This document shows, piece after piece, positions 12,001 to 27,000 of a stretch of DNA of 64,000 nt (positions are counted from its first letter, which is position 1; each line of letters opens with the position of its first letter). Source of the DNA: Sipunculus nudus (taxonomy: Eukaryota; Annelida; Sipuncula; Golfingiida; Sipunculidae); the NCBI GenBank assembly GCA_026874595.1, contig CM049322.1, positions 58,834,386 through 58,898,385 on the forward strand, given 5' to 3'. The position numbers and the translations under genes were made by a program. A model generated the notes under the pieces. It ran no database searches. It saw only the letters and a list, made by a program, of their open reading frames with translations, and was not told the DNA's origin.

Positions 12001-15000
12001 ACCCCCCAGAGTAGTAAAAAATTTCATACAAAAACTTCAATATCTCAATAACTACATCACTGATGGTCATGATTTTCGGCATACATATTGATCATGAGAT
12101 GTTCCATCAGTTCCTGCAGACTGGTGGTGCCACCTATATTGTTTGATTTTTTAGCTCAGCTGACTATAAGTCATCTGAGCTATAGTCGTGGTCCATTGTC
12201 CGTCGTCCGTCCGTCTGTCCGTCCGTCCGTCCGTCCGTCCGTCCGTCCGTAGATGTGGCACGTTTTGAAACCGTAAGACCTACGAATCCAAAATTCAGCA
12301 TAATGTTAGATGTCCCCAAGATCTCCTACCAAGCCGAAAACTGGGTCTTTGCGACTTCGTTCCTTTGAGAAATTAAGGAAAAACCTCAATTTTTTATTAA
12401 AAACCTATTTTCACACTTCAGGACTGCCTTATATCCAAACCACTCATCTGTTTTCCCTCATATTTACCATAAATATTCTTCTATATAGTTCCTATGTACA
12501 TGCCAGAAATTATGTCTGTATTATATAATTTAAAAAAGTTATGGCCCCAAACATAATGCATTTTGTAAAAAATCAGGAAAGATATTTGATCACTTAACAC
12601 AAAACTTGTTAAAGCTATGGACTTTTTTTCCAGTAATATAACTTTAGTTTATCAAAATTAAATTGTATACCCAAAATTAGATCAAAATCTTTTAAATTTT
12701 TTAAAATATTAACAAAAATAAAAAATTGGTACCTTAAATTTTGCCCAACTTTGACCATGGCACGTTTTTTTACTGTAAGTACTGTGGATTTAATTTTCTC
12801 AGCATGTTTTTGTTAGCATTTTGTCTGTTAACACCAAAAATTTGAAACCAGTTGATCAAAAACTGTAGATTTTATTCAAGTTTTCAAGCACCATGTAACA
12901 AATTGTTTACATCAAGCTAGTGTTATGCAGTTTGCAAGAGCTCAGCTCCCCAGCTTCAGCTATCAGTTCCTAAAATTTGGCATACAATTAGATGTCTCCA
13001 AAATTCCCTACCATGCCAAGAATTTGGTCACTAGGACTTAATACCTTTGAGATATTAATGAAAAACTTCATTTTTCCATTAAAAACCCATTGTTACACTT
13101 CAAGACTGCCTAATATCAAAACCACTGATGTGACTTTAATCATATATAATATACATATTTTTCTATACATTCTCTATGCATATGCCAGAAATGATGTCAG
13201 TATTGCGTAATTGTTTTAAGTTATGGGCCCAAACATAATGCACTATGTAAAAAATCAAGAAATATATTTACTCCCTTAACAAGGGGATTGCTGAAGCTAG
13301 AGTTTTTTTGCCAGGGATGTAACATTATTTAATCAAGATTCAATTGAATACCCCAAATTAGTCCTGAATTTTTCAAATATTATATGTTATTAGTATAAAT
13401 ATAAAATAAGTACCATAAAATTTTGCCCAACTTTGACCATGGCACATTTGTTTCCTGTGAGCACGGTTGATATAATTTTCATATCATGCACACAAGGATT
13501 TCAGCTTTTTAGTATAGAAAGCTGAAAGAAATTGGCCAAAAATTGTAGCTTTTATTAATGTTTTTATGAGACCATGTCAGACCTTAACTCTCTCCAGCCC
13601 CTCTTGAGTCACCTGTATGTTGACCTTGTTGAACTTTCAGCAAATTATGCATGCTTGAGGCGAGCCATACACTGTTGCAGGTAGGCAGCTTATGGCCAGC
13701 AACAGTTGATCCAGGTGTCCAACCCAACTCATCTAGTAGTTTTAACCAACAACATAACAATTAACAATAAATTAATAAATTTTAATGTTTTTTTAATAAC
13801 AAATTAAAGAAAAATAAAAAAGAATTTGTTAGTTTATAATAACAGGAAATCAACTTGCAGTTACTGATGATAAAAGAATCTTGTATCGATGGATAGAATG
13901 TCACGTACTCCAAATAACACCATGCAGTCACCTATGGTATTTTTCAGTTCAATTTTAATGATAAAAAAGTATATCATATTATTCATTACTAATCATTAGG
14001 GATCATATGAAGGAAATTAATGATAGACAAAGATGCAGTTGATATTATTAATCTAGATTCCTACTGTGTCTAGTGTGTACATTGATGTGAAATTAGTCCA
14101 AAATGAATATATTACCTTTTTTTTTTTTAATATAAATAAAAGCCATAAAACCAGGTACTTTTGATCATAATTTAAATGTGTGAATTTTGTATATTCTGGA
14201 TTCTCAACATAATTGTTTAGTGAAAACTGAATAAATGCCAGTAATGGTGGGAAAACTTTGCAATTGTATTTAAATACGAATATTAATATGTACTCCATTA
14301 TAAAATGTCTTGCATAAAGATTTGGAATTCAGGTAAAAATGAAAGTATATGAATACCAGTGCAAATACTTTCAAAATGTATTCATGAATGCATTCATGAA
14401 TATATTCTTTAATATTATTTTAATAATCATTTCAGTTATATTTCATTTTAAAAAATCATAAGATTCTCTTGTTATTTTTAACAAAAAATTATATTTTGGA
14501 CAATATTTGTAATTTTTTTAATAAATAGTTAAACTCTTATATCATATGTTCTGCTTATAAGTTATATGGCCAAGTCAAAATCTGTGTGACAATAGTACTC
14601 CATTTGTTAATAAAATAAATGAAATCAATCCTCTTACCTGTCTCCAAAGATAATATCATAATCATACATAAGCTAAACACCAACAACTCATAATAAAGCT
14701 TATATTTATTACCACACCAAACCAGCATAAGCCTTATTCCTAAATCATATTTTTTAATCATATATAACAGCTGAGCGCCGTGACCCATAGGTCCCTTGTT
14801 TACGATTTCTTCCTCTATTTTTGAGACCTTTAAGGATGCTGTCATCTGTTAATGTAGCATAAATCGTAACGACTGCACCTAGAATCTTCATTCTTGACAC
14901 ACTGAGAGACCTATGAAAAGTCTCCATGGAAACCAGAAATTAGGTCTCTGTTACCCATATCCATCGAGATATGGGGCCCCAAAGTACCCCCCAGAGTAGT

Positions 15001-18000
15001 AAAAAAATTCATACAAAAACTTCAATATCTCAATAACTACATCACTGATGGTCATGATTTTTGGCATACATATTGATCAAGGGGTGTTTCATCAGTTCTT
15101 GCAGACTGGTGGCACAACCTGTATTTGTTCCGTTTTTTTTTATTATTTTTCCTCTATTTTTGAGACCCTAAAGGATGCTGTCATCTGTTAGCGTGGCACA
15201 AATCGTAACGACTGGACCTAGCATCTTCATTCTCGATACACTGAGAGACCTATGAAAAGTCTCCATGGAAACCAGAAATTAGGTCTCTGTTACCCATATC
15301 CTTCGAGCTATGGGGCCCCAAAGTACCCCCCAGAGTAGTCAAAAATTTCATACAAAATCTTCAATATCTCAATAACTACAACACTGATGGGCATGATTTT
15401 CGGCTTACATATTGATCATGAGCTGTTCCATCAGTTTCTGCAGACTGGGTGCGCCACCTCTATTTTTTTCAAATTTTACGAATTTTTTTTCTCTTTTTTT
15501 GAGACCTTTAAAGATGTGGTTATCTGTCAACAGGGTACAAATTGCAACAACTGGACCTAGAAACTTCATTCTTGTCATGCAAGGAGGCCCATGAAGAGTG
15601 CCTGTGGAAACTTGAAATTAGGTCTCTGTTACCCATATCCTTCAAGCTATAGGACTCTGAAGTACCCTCAGAATAATGGACAATTTGATACAAAAGCTGA
15701 AGTATCTGAACAACTTATGCGGAGATCACCATGATTCTTTGCATGGATATTGACCATTAAGTGTTTTGATTAGTTTCTGCAGATTGGTGGAGCCACCTGT
15801 ATTTTTGTATCCTCCAAAACAAAGTTTTGCAGATACTATGTTTTTGACCGGGTTCCTCCGCAGCTGCCACGTTTGTTTTCCAGAGAGCTCCTCTGAGAAA
15901 AATGGACCGATTTTTCCGAAACTTACACCAATTATCTAGTCACATGTGAACTAGTGCCTAACCAATTTGTGTTGACCTCTGACCTTTCCCCTCTATCCAG
16001 CGTCCATTTGTGCGTCTGTTTCCACACATAAACCCTCATATCTGGGGAACCGATTGACCAATCAGGAAATAAAATTTATACAAATGTAGCCCTTGGATTG
16101 CTTTATAACATACACAAAAATGGTGGCACCACCTGTAACCATGTTTGCACAGTGTCAATCTGTTCATCTGCCTTGGGTTAAAATCACTCATATCTCTGCA
16201 GTGAATTGACTAATTCACCTGAAATTCGGCATGCACATACATCCAGGATAGCTTTTTGATTTTATGACAGATGGCACCACCTACATTCACATTCAAGCTG
16301 ATCACATCCAAGCTCATATCTCAGGAACCGTTTGACCGATTGGGCCAAAATTTTGCATGTGTATAGATATCACATAGCTCTTTATCATACGCAAAACTGT
16401 TTTTGCACTGCGTCTGTCTGTTTTCTGCCGTGGGATAATGTCACTCATATCTCGGCAGTGGTTTGACATATCTGCCTAAAATTTTGCATTTTTATACATC
16501 CTGGATAGCTTTCTTGATTTTATGACAGGTGGCGCCACCTACTTTCTAGTTAACGCTGCAGACATCCGAGCTCATATCTGGGGAACCGTTTGAACGATTC
16601 GGCCAAAATTTTGCTTGTGTATAGATCTCTTATAGGTCTTTATCATACACAAAACTGGAGGGGCCACCTGCAACCATTTTTGCACAGCGTCTGTCTGTTT
16701 GTCTGCCGTTGGCTAAAATCACTCATATACATGTAGTGGTTTGAATTTTTTGCCTAAAATTTTGCATATGTATACAACTTGGACAGCTTTCTGGATTTGT
16801 GGTAGGTGGCACAACCTACATACACATTTAGGCTGCAGACATCCATGCTAATATGCAACATACCTCACTCTATTTCCCCTTGCCACTCAATCCATGCCTC
16901 ACTTCAACCGTTCCACTCTGATTTTGGCGGATACACGTGGTCACTTGTCGGCTACCCGTATTCTAGTTTTTAAAGTTTACACATTATTTCTCTATTTTTG
17001 AGATATATAAATAAAGACTAAATCTTGGCCTGTTGGTTAATCTGTTTGATGCTTCAGTTGAATGGGTATATACTACCATTCTGATGATAAAATTTCCTTT
17101 AGCGAATCTCTTCCCTGTCAGCTGAGCGACATGACCCATGGGTCACTTGTTATGACAATATTACAGTAATTAATATTTATAAGACAAAAAAAAAGTCAAA
17201 ATACAAACCTCCACGGTGTAGGGGTTGAGCATGTGGCTCCCAGGACCCGCTGGTGTAGTACACAGAGCCTAATTAACATATAATTGTATCCGCCAAAACG
17301 AAGTTTTGCGGATACTATGTTTTTGACCGGGTTCCGCCGCCGCCGCCGCGTTCGTTTCGGGAGAACTCCTCTGAGACTACTGGACAGATTTTTCCGAAAC
17401 TTACACAAATTATCGGGTCACATGTGAACTGGTGCCTAACCAAGTGACCTTGACCTCTGACCTTTTGTCTCTGCCCAGCGTCCGTTTGTGCGTCTGTTTC
17501 CACACATAAACCCATATATCTCGGGAACCGTTTGACCGATCCGGAAAAATTTTTTACACAAATGTAGCCCTGGGATAGCTTTATAACATACACAACAAAA
17601 GGTGGCGCCACCTGCAACCATTTTTGCACAGTGTCCATCTGTTCATCTGGCTTGGGTTAAAATCACTCATATCTCTGCAGTGGTTTGACTAATTCACCTA
17701 AAATTCGGCATGCGTATACATCCTAGATAGCTTTCTCGATTTTATGACAGGTGGCGCCACCTACATTCACGTTAACGCTCCACACATAAACCCATATATC
17801 TCGGGAACCGATTGACCGATCCGGAAAAATTTTTTACACAAATGTAGCCCTGGGATAGCTTTATAACATACACAACAAAAGGTGGCGCCACCTGCAACCA
17901 TGTTTGCACAGTGTCCATCTGTTCATCTGCCTGGGGTTAAAATCACTCATATCTCTGCAGTGGTTTGACTAATTCACATAAAATTCGACATGTGTATACA

Positions 18001-21000
18001 TCCTAGATAGCTTTCTCGATTTTATGACAGGTGGCGCCACCTACATTCACGTTAACGCTCCACACATAAACCCTTATATCTCGGGAACCGTTTGACCGAT
18101 CCGGAAAATTTTTTTACACAAATGTAGCCCTGGGAATGCTTTATAACATACACAACAAAAGTTTGCGCCACCTGCAACCATGTTTGCACAGTGTTCATTT
18201 GTTCATCTGCATGGGGTTAAAATCACTCATATCTCTGCAGTGGTTTGACTAATCCACCTAAAAATCGGCATGCGTATACATCCTAGATAGCTTTCTCGAT
18301 TTTATGACAGGTGGCGCCACCTACATTCACGTTAACGCTCCACACATAAACCCATATATCTCTGGAACCGGTTGACCGATCCGGAAAAAAATTTTACACA
18401 AATGTAGCCCTGGGATAGCTTTATAACATACACAACAAAAGGCAGCGCCACCTGCAACCATGTTTGCAGTGTCCATCTGTTCATCTGCCTGGGGTTAAAA
18501 TCACTCATATCTCTGCAGTGGTTTGACTAATTCACCTAAAATTCGGCATGCGTATACATCCTAGATAGCTTTCTCGATTTTATGACAGGTGGCGCCACCT
18601 ACATTCACGTTAACGCTGCAGACATCCAAGCTCATATCTCGGGAACTGTTTGACCAATCAGGAAAAAAAAATTACACAAATGTAGCCCTTGGATAGCTTT
18701 ATAACATTCACAAAAATGGTGGCGTCACCTGCAGCCATTTTTACACAGCGTCCATCTGTTTGTCTGCCTTTGGTTAAAATCACTCATATCCCTGCAGTGG
18801 TTTGACCAAATTCCCTGAAATTCAGCATGCTTATACACCCCGCATAGCTTTCTTGATTTTATGACAGGTGGTGCCACCTACATTCACATTCATGCTGTAG
18901 ACATCCATGCTTATATCTCCGGACTCATTCAACCAATCAGGAAAATTTTTTTACACAAATGAAGCCCTTGGATAGCTTTAAAACATACACAAAAATGGTG
19001 GCGCAACCTGCAGCCATTTTTGCACAGCGTCCATCTGTTTGTCTGCTGTGGGATAAAATCACTCGTATATCTACAGTGGTTTGACTTTTCCACATCAAAT
19101 TTTGCTTGTGTATATATCTTGGATAGTTTCAAATAACAGGTGGCGCCACCTACAATCATGTTTATGTGGCAGAGATCCATTCTAATATTTAACACATGTA
19201 ACTCTATATCCCCTTGCCACTCAATCCATGCCTTACTTCACCCGTCCTTCTCTGATTTTGGCGGATACACGTAGTCGCTTGTCGACTACCCGTATTCTAG
19301 TTAGTTATATTGTAAACAAACACACATACACATACACACATGAATAGGGGCGGCAGAGGAAACTAGGTAATGAAGAATAATTGGTTCTTTACAAACTTGT
19401 TTGTTTTGATGGCTTGTGCTCTTTAAGATGTTAACAGATTTTTATTCCGTCTATCCAGGACCAAATCAGTGACAGGAGAGATTCAAGTCAATGGAAAACC
19501 GAGGAATTTACGGAAATTCCGGAAGATGTCATGTTACATCATGCAGGACGACCATCTGCTGCCACACCTGACGGTCAGTGAGGCGATGATGTGTTCCGCT
19601 AACCTCAAAATCACAGAAAAAACGACCATAGAGGATAAGAAAGCTCTGGTAAGGGTCCAGTATGAAACACTTGATTATAATTACGCTTCCTTCATTTCCT
19701 TAAGGTCAAGGAATGCATCCAAACCAGTGCACCAATACATTGATACAAAGTTGGTTCTTATACTTTTATCATTAGAATTTCCTGCATTGATCAATATGCT
19801 GACATATTTTTTATTTGTTCATATGATAAAAAAGTCCATTTGCATAAAAAAAAGCTTGCAGCATCTGATTGGCTAATTGTTTGTCTATAAATAATATTTA
19901 ATGCAAGAGAAATTTCAGGAAATTTATTGATTTTATAAAATGAGGAATTTCCACTTCTGTAATTTTCAGAAAATTTTACTTCATTCACTCTTTTTCATGC
20001 ATATGTGCTTAAAATTAAGGAAATTTCTCATGGGCTGTCTGCCTGACCTGAAATGGTTTACCAATCACACCAAAGAAGGGCATCTGCCAAAATGTCCTCT
20101 TATAATTTTGTGATACCCTCATTGTGACTGTGCATGGCAGTGAGTTCTTTGCAGTCATAAATCATCATATCAATCAGGTACTCTTGTACAAGGAGGACCA
20201 CAAGTACAAGAACCAGCAATAGCACATTTTGTGTGATGATCAGTCAGTGCATGATCTGACAAAATCAGGCTGACATAAAGCACCTAGAGCTTTTGAGTAT
20301 TTTCTCTGTCATGTATGGAACACAAAATCCAGGTTAAGAAAGTCATGGAAAAATAGGGGGTTTTGCGCATGCGTCCTGGAATTTAGTGAAAGTGCCTTGT
20401 TTGACCAGAGATGAACATACAAATCAGTCACATTCAGGGAACCAACAATTTTGTTTGTTATTAAATAGATCTGCCAGCTTTTTCTGTATATATTGCCATT
20501 CTTTAATAATTCTAATAAAACATGATTATATACTGACCCAAAGCTTAATTTTAAGCTTAATTCTTTTTTATTAAGTGTCATCATCATTCCTTTATCCTTA
20601 CTCACTATTCAAGAAGATACCCTTGACATCTGTAGTGATCAATTACTGACTTTAATTGTCACATTTACCAGTGTATCAGGATGGTTGTATTGTCCTGAAA
20701 AACACAAAAGATTCCTGGAAAAATCCTCAGAAATTCCTAGAACTTATGTGAACCCTGATATTAGGTCTATGAACTGTGAGGATACTTATATTTGATTCTT
20801 TGCCTTTGATTCAGTTCTTGATTCAATTCTTAGTTGAGCAGTAAATTTTCCAGAGGCTGAAAAAAAAATGAAAGCAATTTTAGGAAAATGGATATTAGTA
20901 AATTTAAGCAAATATACCAAACATGTAGCTCACCCTTTGTTTGTCTCCGCCATATTTGTTTCTATTTGAGTGTAGTCCACCAGCAAACGTTTAAAATAGA

Positions 21001-24000
21001 TTTAGGGCACATACGCGATAAATAGCTTTGACATCACAAACTGCTCTGTCAAATATGAGAGCTGACAGAGTACCTCGGGATGGTAGATGCAACAAAATAA
21101 TAATCAACATGAATCAATCAGAGGTTAAAAATCAATTACAATTTAATCGAGGGCTTTCAGTTCAATGCATCAGTTCTTCAATGCATGGTTACACCCTAAC
21201 CGGGTATTTTGTTTACAGGTTCATCTTTTGATATATTGGTTTTAGGTCCATCTACTTGACGATACCCTGAAACTGGCCATGTACACCTGCACATCAGGTG
21301 TGATTCATTTGTTTAAATTAAATCTAACCCATGAAGTCAACCAGATAATGGTAATGGCATCTAATGTTAAGTGCATATAAGTGCATATAAGTGCATATAA
21401 GACCAGATTATCCTGAAATTCTGCCAGTCAGACCACGCTGAAGGTTCTGAAGATCTCCCGTGGTTATTGACATTTTTCATTTGGTCATTGACATTACTGC
21501 GGTGTACAGAGGTCTGGTGCTATAGCTACTTTCATGTTCAGTGGTATGTTGAATATTCATGTGATGAAGTTGAATATTCATGTGTTGATGGTTGAGTCAC
21601 CCTGCGTCAGTGCAAAAGGGGTGACAGTCAAATCTGCTGTCCCCTTTTTACCCCAGATATACACATAATTCAAGACTTGTTGCTTTTATTTAATCTGTTC
21701 TCTGCTGATACAGATTATTCTAAGTGCGCCTTCCATTCCATGTAAAAGTAAATGCCCAAGCCTTGCTAATCAAAAACTTCAGACAGACATGCAGGGAAAA
21801 CCCAAACATTACATTTACAGATCCCATTTCTGAAGGGACAGATTCTGGATTTAATGGTGATAATAAATATAATTGCAAGAAACAGTTTAATTAAATGTAA
21901 AATTAAAATTTCCTATTTCTGATTTAAAAGTGGAATCTAGGTCTCTATGGATATAACTGGAAATTCCTTTGTATCAGGTCCTCTATATTTGGCCCTGGCA
22001 AGCTGAAAGAGCATGGGATTTTAGAATTGGTAAATGGTGGTCTGTGACAAATAAATGTGTAATTTACCATAAAGGGAAAATAGTCCAGTTCAGCAACTAA
22101 CTGTTAATCTTGATATATTATATTGAAATGGGGTCAGCCTGTAAAACAAGTCTATATTTGAAATCCAGATACTTGGTATAAAGATATAATTCTTGGCTGT
22201 TTACCTTCATCTTCAGTTATTTTACACACCATCACCCTGACATGCCTCCTGTAGACCCAGCATCTGGCTCTCATGCAAATGTAAAAAGTGGCCCATGGGT
22301 CATGGTGCTCAGCAGAGGGGAACTAGTCTGTGATGATATGTAAATTATATATATGTAAATCTTTGTTTTCAGGTTGATGATATACTCAGCATGTTGAGTC
22401 TAACAGAGGCTAAAGGCACGAGGACGGCAAACCTGAGTGGTGGGCAAAGAAAACGACTTTCAATCGCTCTGGAACTCGTCAATAACCCTCCCGTCATGTT
22501 CTTTGATGAGCCCACAAGGTAAGACATTCATACATTTAAGGGGTGCTCCATTTATTCCAGTTTAAGTTTTGTAGGCACTAGTGGTTTTTCTGTACATCAT
22601 GGAAGTACACACAGTGGGTGTACAAAAGATAAATAAAACAGTGTAGGTAAAGTGAAACTGAACAGTGTTTGAGTGTCCTTCTTTTCAAAAGAAGAAAGTG
22701 AATGCTCATTTTCCAGTAAAGAATATGATAAAAACTACCATACAGATCCTTTCGCATCTGCACCGATGTGCTATGCAGTGCTGGTCTGTATGTGGAGTTT
22801 CAGTTTTAATTAGAAGTACAGAGCACAGTATCTGTATAACATATCAGGACTGTCTGGTCAGTCACAGCAGTCCAGAAAGCTTATAATAAGTGTGGTAGAT
22901 GAACCATCTGTGCTCTAAATATTTAATTCAGTTTCATGATCATTTGCACTGGATGGTTCAATATGATAACTGTGAACCAGTGGAAGAAATGTTGGCTCTC
23001 ATTTAGTTCATCTCATAAATTTGCATCTTATGGGCTGCAGGTATGTGATATCAGAAATTATGGAGAATCAGGATTTAGCTTTGGAAAAGGACATAAATAC
23101 TTTATGCAAGTTGTACTTCCAATTCACTGCATATCCAAGGATAAAACAAAGAGGAAAACATATTAAGTCTCAGGGAAATAGAATTTAATTAATGTCCTGA
23201 TTGTGCAAGCATCCAATGACTAGAAATTTTCTTGAAGCATTAGTCACATGACTGTCACATGACTGTCACATGACATAAGGCAAGCAATAACTATGTAGTC
23301 CTGAAACTGGAATGAATGGATAATAAATGGGTCTGATAACTATGACAACCATTGAGTCACATGACTATCAGCTGATGTACTCTGTCCACCCATCTCGTGA
23401 TGGTTAATGCTCCGTACCCTGTCCACTGCCCGCTGATAACACTCACTGATACCAGCCCTAACCATCAAGTTCCCTGTCCACTGCCTGCTGATAACACTCA
23501 CTGATACCAGACTTCACTATCCTGAACTGTGGCCGTCTATATGTGGTGTGATCTTTTATTGATTAACTCTTGACCTTCTGTCTATTCAGTGGTCAGAGCT
23601 ATCATCTTGGTCCAGAAAGTGGACAGTGCATGGCTAGTAGACATAGGTGACAGGAATCAGGTGTAAAAAATTGTTCAATGATTGAATCTTTCCATTATAA
23701 ATACACAAGAAATGTTCCAAAGTCTTTTGGCAATTACTTAAAATTCTTGGAATCTAGCAAGTTTCAGAAAGATCTTTAATTAATTCATAAAAATCCAATC
23801 TTGGTGAAAACATTTATATAGTTAATTAGTAGGTGGCTTGACATTTATAGCATTAAATGGTAACCTTTGATATGATAGCACATGCAGAGATACCAGAAAT
23901 GACATATTATAGAAATATGTGTGTAATCTTATCATCCTTTCCCCACTGGTTTATGTCTCAGTATCTGCGTATCGGACTCGTGCTTGTACCTTGGTACAGG

Positions 24001-27000
24001 GAACTGACATGTGCTTTGATCACACCGGAATGCTGGGCTCATCATTTCCGGATATTGATGTCCCTGTATATAATAACATCTGTATCATCTGATTTTATCA
24101 CTTATCTCTCCCACTATCATGTTATCATCAGAAGTAGGATATAGTGGTCTGTTAGGTAAATTGATGATGATTGAGCTTTTGTTATTACAAGGAGGGTGAT
24201 ATTAAAGCTGGTTTAGGTGTAGTCAGGTGGGTTTGACCATGGAGGAATACACCCTGCCTGTTACCATGGTTTTCCATCACAAACGCTTGGTTTTATGAGA
24301 TAATCTGTAAGATAAATATTTATCTGAATTACACATCCTTAACCTTGTTTTTAATTTTCCCCCGTTCAGGGAAGCTGGGGATATTATTTTGGGTTTGTCT
24401 GTCTGTTTGTCCCTCTGTCTGTCCCTCTGTCCGTCCGTCAGGTTTTCAATTCCGTGCGATAAATTTCCTAAATATGACCAATTTCATTTAAATTTGGATC
24501 ACTGCTTACCTTGGTTGGGATTAATTTTGGAGTGTCTGTGTTCTGTCTATGTGTCTGTCTGTCACTCTGTCTGTATGTCAATCAGGTTTTCATTTCCCTG
24601 CAATAATTTTACTATATATCATACAATTTCATTCAAATTTTGGTCAGTGTATGCTCTCATGCTTACCTTGGATAAGATAGGTTTTGGTGTGTCTGTCTGA
24701 AAAGATAATAATACAATAGGATCTTTCATTATTCATGTGTATCAGCTTTTTTAGTGCACTAATCATTAACAGATGTCACTAGCAGGGACATATATTCCTT
24801 GAATTTGCTTGTTACATTTGTTTTTTTCTCTTTTTAATAGAGTAAGCATGCAAACTATGTCTTCATGAAAAACCTATATATGAGACGCATGAATACTGAG
24901 GAAAGAAATATTTTCAAAAGACTAACCCAACCAGTTACATCTATGGCCTCCCCAATTTCCCACCACTTTGAACTTTGTTGTGGAATGGTCAAGATTTTTC
25001 AAGTATCAGTCTGACACTGTCACTAGGCATTGGTAAAATTTTGCAACATTTTGGTACATTGAGCCAAAGAGCACTGATTAAATTTAAGAAATGATTTATA
25101 CAAAACTAAAACAGATATTGCCTAATTGGCTTGTGCTCTTGACCTCTGACCTCGTTTCCTATTTATTATCCCATGCGTCCGTCTGTCTAGCTGTCCTTCT
25201 GTCCATCTGTCTGTCCAGAATTGGCTTGTGGATCGATTTCTAGCTGTTTCATTCTGTTTGACCAAAACCTTTAATCTTGCATATATGGCTCATCCACCCC
25301 TGATTTTGATTTTGAGGTCATCAGGTCAAAGGTCACGGCCACAGCAGCCACTTCTTGAAAAAGCTTGTATATCCATTTAGGGCCAAACCTTATGACCAAC
25401 ACCTGTCAGTGTAATCTTGCTCATATGGCTAACCCACCCATGAATGAAGAACCCTATTTAATTTGAGCCCAGAAGCAAAGGTCAAGGCCAGAGAGCTGCC
25501 CTCCTCATTTTCAGACTGTGTAATGCACCCATTCTAATTATGCCCCGTGCGAGGGGATGCTTTGCGGTGCCCTTGTTTTACAGATATGATGTGTAATAAA
25601 TCATAAAATCACAGAGTCAGCAAATGTCTTATCATGAACCCAGGTCCCTTAAATTTATTACATACTCCAGTAATACGGGTCATCATTCATGAAATATAAG
25701 CATACTTCTATGACATTGAAATTTATGTGATGGTTAATTATATTTTAGCCTTACATACCATTATATCAACTGATATGACATTGCGTTCATACTATGATGA
25801 ACATGGCCACCTGAGCATATCTGTATCACAAACCTCTGGTGGGACATGAGTGTTTACTCATAGCTGAGAGGTCACAAAGCTCACATAACCCACCTCAACT
25901 GCCCATAATATAGAGATGCCCATGATATAGAGATGCCTATAATATAGAGATGCCCATAATATAGAGATGTCCATAGTATAGAGATGCCCATAATATACAG
26001 CTACCCATAATATACAATTGTCCATAATATAGAGATGTCCATAATATAGAGATGTCCATAGTATAGAGATGCCCATAATATATATAGAGGCACCTGATAT
26101 AGAGGTAAGGTGCCTATAATATACAGGTGACTGTAATAAAGAGGTATTTGATATATAGAGGTCAGTTTGCCTATAATATACAGGAGACTGTTATAGCTGA
26201 TATAAAGAGGTCAGGTGCCTATAATACACAGGTGACTGTAATATAAAGGTGCTCATACCATAGAGGTACCTGTTAGGAGAGTTTCTGTGTATATTTCTGT
26301 GTGTTATGATCAGAGCTGAATGTGTTTTTAGCCACATGGTGATGATTTTCCATTTTACATTTCAGTGGACTGGACAGTGCATCCTGCTTTCAGTGTGTAT
26401 CTCTGTTGAAGTCGCTGGCAAAAGGCGGGCGAACCATAATCTGCACAATACACCAGCCGAGCGCCAAGTTGTTCGAAATGTTTGACAATGTTAGTAACAA
26501 CTAATATAGATAGTAATAAACTCTCACGTAATAGAGATAGTAATAAACTCTCACGTAATAGAGATAGTAATAAACTTTCACGTAATAGAGATAGTAATAA
26601 TCTCTCACGTAATAGAGATAGTAATAAACTCTCATGTAATGGAGATAGTAACTTAACTCTCAAACCATCTTTGTTTCTTGGAATATCTCTGTATGACCAT
26701 TTTCACTTTTTTTCCCTTTTTGAGGTTTTCTTTTAAATATCAAAGGTAATTTTGTAAAATTATATGATTTGAAACTAGTCAATGTGATAAGGGTGATGAG
26801 ACCAACACTTTACCACTGCCAATGTAACCATGGTGATCTCAACATTCTCAACAAATATTTAATGACATATAAGATTCTGCTGACCTCTACAGGCTGCTGT
26901 GAAAACTAAATTTCCCTTGTGGATATTTGGACAGATGGTTCTCACAAAACAATAAGCAAGTAAACAGACAAAATACTGTATTGAATGTCTGATATTTAAA

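Larger units (their letters stand above)
10231..17151 (+). mobile_element. E1: Helitron-like non-autonomous element with about 338-bp internal repeats, interrupted by E2 and E3a
   Basis: The 5' end is a hairpin: AGCTCAGCTGACT, loop TTC, AGTCAAGCTGAGCT (one bulge), followed by a TCCGTCTGTC-rich tract. The 3' end has the inverted arm GTCAGCTGAGC (17117-17127), the palindrome TGACCCATGGGTCA, then CTTGTT. Internal units recur about every 338 bp (the string GCTATGGGG at 10437, 10775, 11112, 11451). A block of about 400 bp from 11221 is almost exactly repeated from 11755, a recent internal duplication. There is no coding capacity. E2 and E3a are inserted inside it. Confidence 0.75.

Noticed and set aside
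12310-12528. Frames beginning [16 protein letters not shown] in both E2 copies
   Set aside because: They are repeat sequence shared by the two element copies, low in complexity, and degenerate between units.
17315-17638. Open frames within E3b, E3c and E3d on the - strand
   Set aside because: They recur wherever the 280-bp repeat occurs, have no known domain, and arise from repeat sequence.
26482-26736. Open frame with SNKLSRNRD repeats
   Set aside because: It is the 27-bp minisatellite read in frame and lies in an intron. The frame continuing from exon D meets a stop within seven codons.
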